Assembly (NCBI GenBank): GCA_029961685.1
Contig: JARWKL010000007.1
Span: 13,897,013 to 13,961,012, forward strand
Length of the DNA: 64,000 bases
Direction of reading: 5' to 3'
DNA from: Aristolochia californica
Lineage: Eukaryota > Streptophyta > Magnoliopsida > Piperales > Aristolochiaceae
Part shown: piece by piece, positions 61,554-64,000 of the stretch
Layout of the letters: every line of letters starts with the position of its first letter
Position numbering within the stretch: the stretch's first letter is position 1
Translations under genes and position numbers: made by a program
Notes under the pieces: model-generated
What the model was told of the DNA's origin: nothing
The model's input: only the letters and a program-made list of their open reading frames with translations
Database searches by the model: none

Positions 61554-62903
61554 CCGACGAGTGTCTGTAATTTTTAGGGATTGTAAGCACCTTTTCGTTT
61601 TTATATCTCAGGTTTTGCAATCGTCGGGAAAAATGGGTTGCGGAGGATTTTTAACTGAGTGTTGAATTGCAATCCATAAGTCATTTCATAAAAAAATATA
61701 GCCCGTTACGCATGATAAATCACATTACAATCATCTACGATTAATTATGTCAGCTTTTTGAAAATGGGCAAAATAATGGCGTGTTTGACTCGGGTAAATA
61801 TCCCACCGGAAGTTCACTTGAGAATTTAATGAGCGTTTGTTATTCTCTTTAAAAATTTCGGATCCATAGGTCATTTGACTCTTTAACATATTTCAAGCAT
61901 GCATATCCATTTTTAGAACATGTGTAGAAAAAATCTCCTTCATGTAAAATTCCGAGCTTAATTGGTTGGACTAATGAAATTTCCCAAAGTTGGATAACAA
62001 AACTTTTGTGTTCATTTGTGGTGTGTGAATAGATATTTTTTTATTTACATTAGTTATTATTTTAAATATTTTCCACACATCAACTATAAAATTTTTATTT
62101 TGTTGTGATCTGTTTTGCCTTTTTTGTTTACGGGATTAAGGGGGAGCGAAAACTCAAAGTTCTGATTTAAGAAAAAAGTATACATCTCAAATGGAAATGC
62201 ACAATGCACGAATGTAGAGGGAGATATTTCCAAAGAGTGTCTGTATGTTTTAGGGATCGTATGCACTCTTTCGTTTTTATATCTAAGGTTTTGCAATCGT
62301 GGGGAAACGGGGGAGGCAGGCGATTTTCAACTGAGTATTGACTTCAAGTCCATAAGTCATTTCCTACAAAAATATAGCCCGTTACGCATGACTAATCACT
62401 TTACAATCATCTATGATTGTTAGCTCAACTTTTTGAATATGGGCAAAATAATGGCTTGTTTGACTCGGGCAAATATCCCACAGAACGTTCACTTGAGAAT
62501 TTAATGAGCGTTTGTTGTTCTTTTTAAAACTTTTGGATCCATAGGTCATTTGAATCTTTAACATGTTTCTGGCATGCATATCCATTTTTAAAACATGTGT
62601 AGAAAAAATCTCCTTCATGTAAAATTCTAAGACATTAGTTTAGGACTAGTGGAATTTCCCAAACTTGGATAACAAAACTTTTGTGTTCATTTGTGGTGTA
62701 TGAATAAATTTTCTTCATTTGCTTTTTTTATTGTTTTAATCTTTTTCCGTACATCAACTATGAAATTTTCATTTTGCTGTGATCTATTTGCCTTTTTAGT
62801 TTACAGGATGAAGGCAGAGCGAAAAACTCGAAGTTTTCATTTAAGAAAAATGTGTACATCTAAAACGGAAATGCACAATGCATATATGTAGAGAGAGATA
62901 ATT
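61554..62903 (+). repeat. Dimeric HOR unit: A/B hybrid plus C
   Basis: Hybrid 61554-62229 and C 62230-62903, 1350 bp. The hybrid is A to about 61850 (TTGCGGAGG, ATTAATTATGTCAGC). It is B from GGATCCATAGG at about 61860 (AGCTTAATTGG, GTGAATAGAT). It parallels the dimer at 20863-22209 but has a different breakpoint, so it arose independently. Confidence 0.85.
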
Positions 62904-64000
62904 CCAAAGAGTGTCTGTAATTTTTAGGGATTGTAACCACCTTTTCGTTTTTATATCTCAGGTTTTACAATCGTCGGGAAAAATGGGTTGCGGAGAATTT
63001 TTAACTGAGTGTTGAATTGCAATCCATAAGTCATTTCATACAAAAATATATCCCGTTACGCATGATGAATCATATTACAATCATCTATGATTAATTATGT
63101 CAGCTTTTTGCAAATGGGCAAAATAATGGCATGTTTGAGTCGGGTAAAAATCCCACCGCAAGTTCACTTGAGAATTTAATGAGCGTGTGTTATTCTCTTT
63201 AAAAGATTTGCATCCATAGCTCATTTGCATCTTTAACATGTTTCAAACATGCATATCCATTTTTAAAACATGTGTGGATGAAATCTGTTTCTTGCAAAAT
63301 TCCAAGCTATTAGGGTTAAACTAGAGGAATTTCCCAAAATTGGATAACAAAACTTTTGTGTTCAATTGTGTTGGGTGAATATATTTTCTTTATTTATATT
63401 TGTTATTGTTTTAAATTTTTTCCATATATCAACTATAAAATTTTCATTTTGTTGTAAGCTTTTTGCCTTGTTTTTTTTCAGGATGAAGGGAGAGCGAAGA
63501 GGCAAAGTTTTAATTTAAGAAAAAAGTGTACATATAAAATGGAAAAGCACAATGCAAATTGTAGGGAGAGAAAAATCCAAAGAGTGTCTGTAATTTTTAG
63601 GGATTGTAAGCTCTTTTTAGTTTTTATATCTCAGGTTTTGCAATCGTCGAAAAAATTGGTGGCAGAGGATTTTTAACTGAGTGTTGAATTGCAATCCATA
63701 ATTCATTTCATACAAAAATATAGCCCGTTACGCATGATAAATCACTTTACAATCATCTATGATTGTTACATCAAATTTTTGAAAATGGGCAAAATAATGT
63801 CTTGTTAGAGTCGGGCAAATATCCCACCGCACGTTGACTTGAGAATTTAATGAGCGTTTGTTATTCTCTTTAAAAGCTTTGGATCCATAGGTCATTTAAA
63901 TATTTAACATGTTTCAAGCATGCATATCCATTTTTAAAATATGTGTAGAAAAAATCTCCTTCATGTAAAATTCCAAGCTTAATAGGGTTCGAGTAATTGA
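62904..64000 (+). repeat. A monomer and truncated B monomer at window edge
   Basis: A 62904-63576 and the first 424 bp of a B from 63577. The B is cut by the window end, not by a biological boundary. It reaches AAGCTTAATAGGG and is a normal type B. Confidence 0.87.

Larger units (their letters stand above)
1..64000. repeat. Satellite DNA array, ~673-bp monomer, A-B-C trimeric HOR
   Basis: The start CCAAAGAGTGTCTGTA (with point changes) recurs at 1, 675, 1347, 2021, 2695, 3369, 4043, 4717, 5391 and so on to 63577, nearly always 672-678 bases apart. All 97 units lie in the same orientation and abut without spacer. Three diverged types alternate as A-B-C, so the true period is about 2022 bp (C monomers start at 2021, 4043, 6066, 8089 and 10112). 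I saw no shorter sub-repeat inside the monomer. No transposon, gene or unique DNA interrupts the array. Homogenised tandem arrays with HOR structure are typical of eukaryotic heterochromatin; the centromeric or pericentromeric role is inference. The family is not recognised and the taxon is unknown. Confidence 0.97.
55531..64000. repeat. Domain III: return to regular A-B-C trimers
   Basis: A monomers again have the TTTTTAACTGAG form and B monomers have TTGTTAGATC, as in domain I. Order is A-B-C three times, then an A/B hybrid plus C, then A and a truncated B at the window edge. The array clearly continues beyond base 64000. Confidence 0.8.

Noticed and set aside
1..64000. CRISPR array, tRNA, rRNA or prokaryotic operon
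   Set aside because: Repeat units are far too long and have no unique spacers. No conserved rRNA or tRNA sequence and no bacterial-type gene is present.
1..64000. Tandem LTR retrotransposon or rolling-circle element
   Set aside because: No polyprotein, primer-binding site, polypurine tract, terminal inverted repeats or target duplications are visible. The monomer has no coding capacity.
1..64000. Sub-repeats inside the ~673-bp monomer (for example a 168-bp unit)
   Set aside because: Short words recur (TTGCAA, AACATG, AAAATTTT), but I found no consistent internal period by reading.

Overview
The whole window is one uninterrupted satellite DNA array. I find no gene, RNA gene, transposon or single-copy spacer in it. 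It is A+T-rich (roughly two thirds or more by eye) and made of a monomer of about 673-676 bp, repeated head-to-tail in one orientation. There are 97 monomers or parts of monomers from base 1 to base 64000. This points to a eukaryotic constitutive-heterochromatin region (pericentromeric, centromeric or subtelomeric). I do not recognise the family and cannot assign a taxon. A plant or an insect would fit, but that is a guess.

The monomers fall into three types, named here A, B and C. They normally occur in the fixed order A-B-C, giving a higher-order repeat (HOR) of about 2.02 kb. Monomers are counted from the conserved start CCAAAGAGTGTCTGTA. Type A has TTGCGGAGG near base 100, ATTAATTATGTCAGC, GCATCCATAGCTC and CTATTAGGGTTAAAC, and ends ACAATTGTAGGGAGAG. 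Type B has TTGGTGGCAGAGG, TTGTTAGATCAAATT, GGATCCATAGG, AAGCTTAATAGGG and GTGAATAGAT, and ends ACAAATGTAGAGAG followed by ATATTTCC. Type C has the GC-rich GGGGGAGGCGGGCG, TTGTTAGCTCAAC, TTTCTGGCATGC, GATATTAGTTTTGGAC, ACTATGAAATTTTC and AAAACTCGAAG, and ends ACATATGTAGAGAG.

Layout. Domain I (1 to about 36986) is a mostly regular A-B-C array with a few extra, missing or mosaic monomers. Domain II (about 36987-55530) is scrambled. It contains chimeric monomers (mainly a C-to-B hybrid), two 162-bp internally deleted C monomers with the same breakpoint, and its own A and B subfamilies. Domain III (55531-64000) returns to regular A-B-C order and runs off the window inside a B monomer.

Chimeric monomers follow one rule. 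Their 5' part is always the type expected after the preceding monomer, and their 3' part always predicts the type that follows. This is what unequal crossover or conversion between out-of-register monomers would leave. Short open frames recur in the monomers (82 codons on the minus strand in C, 60 in B, 66 on the plus strand). They look like by-products of sequence homogenisation rather than genes. The points of interest are the array architecture, the record of its rearrangements, and a C-specific GC-rich motif that resembles a CENP-B box but is one base too long.
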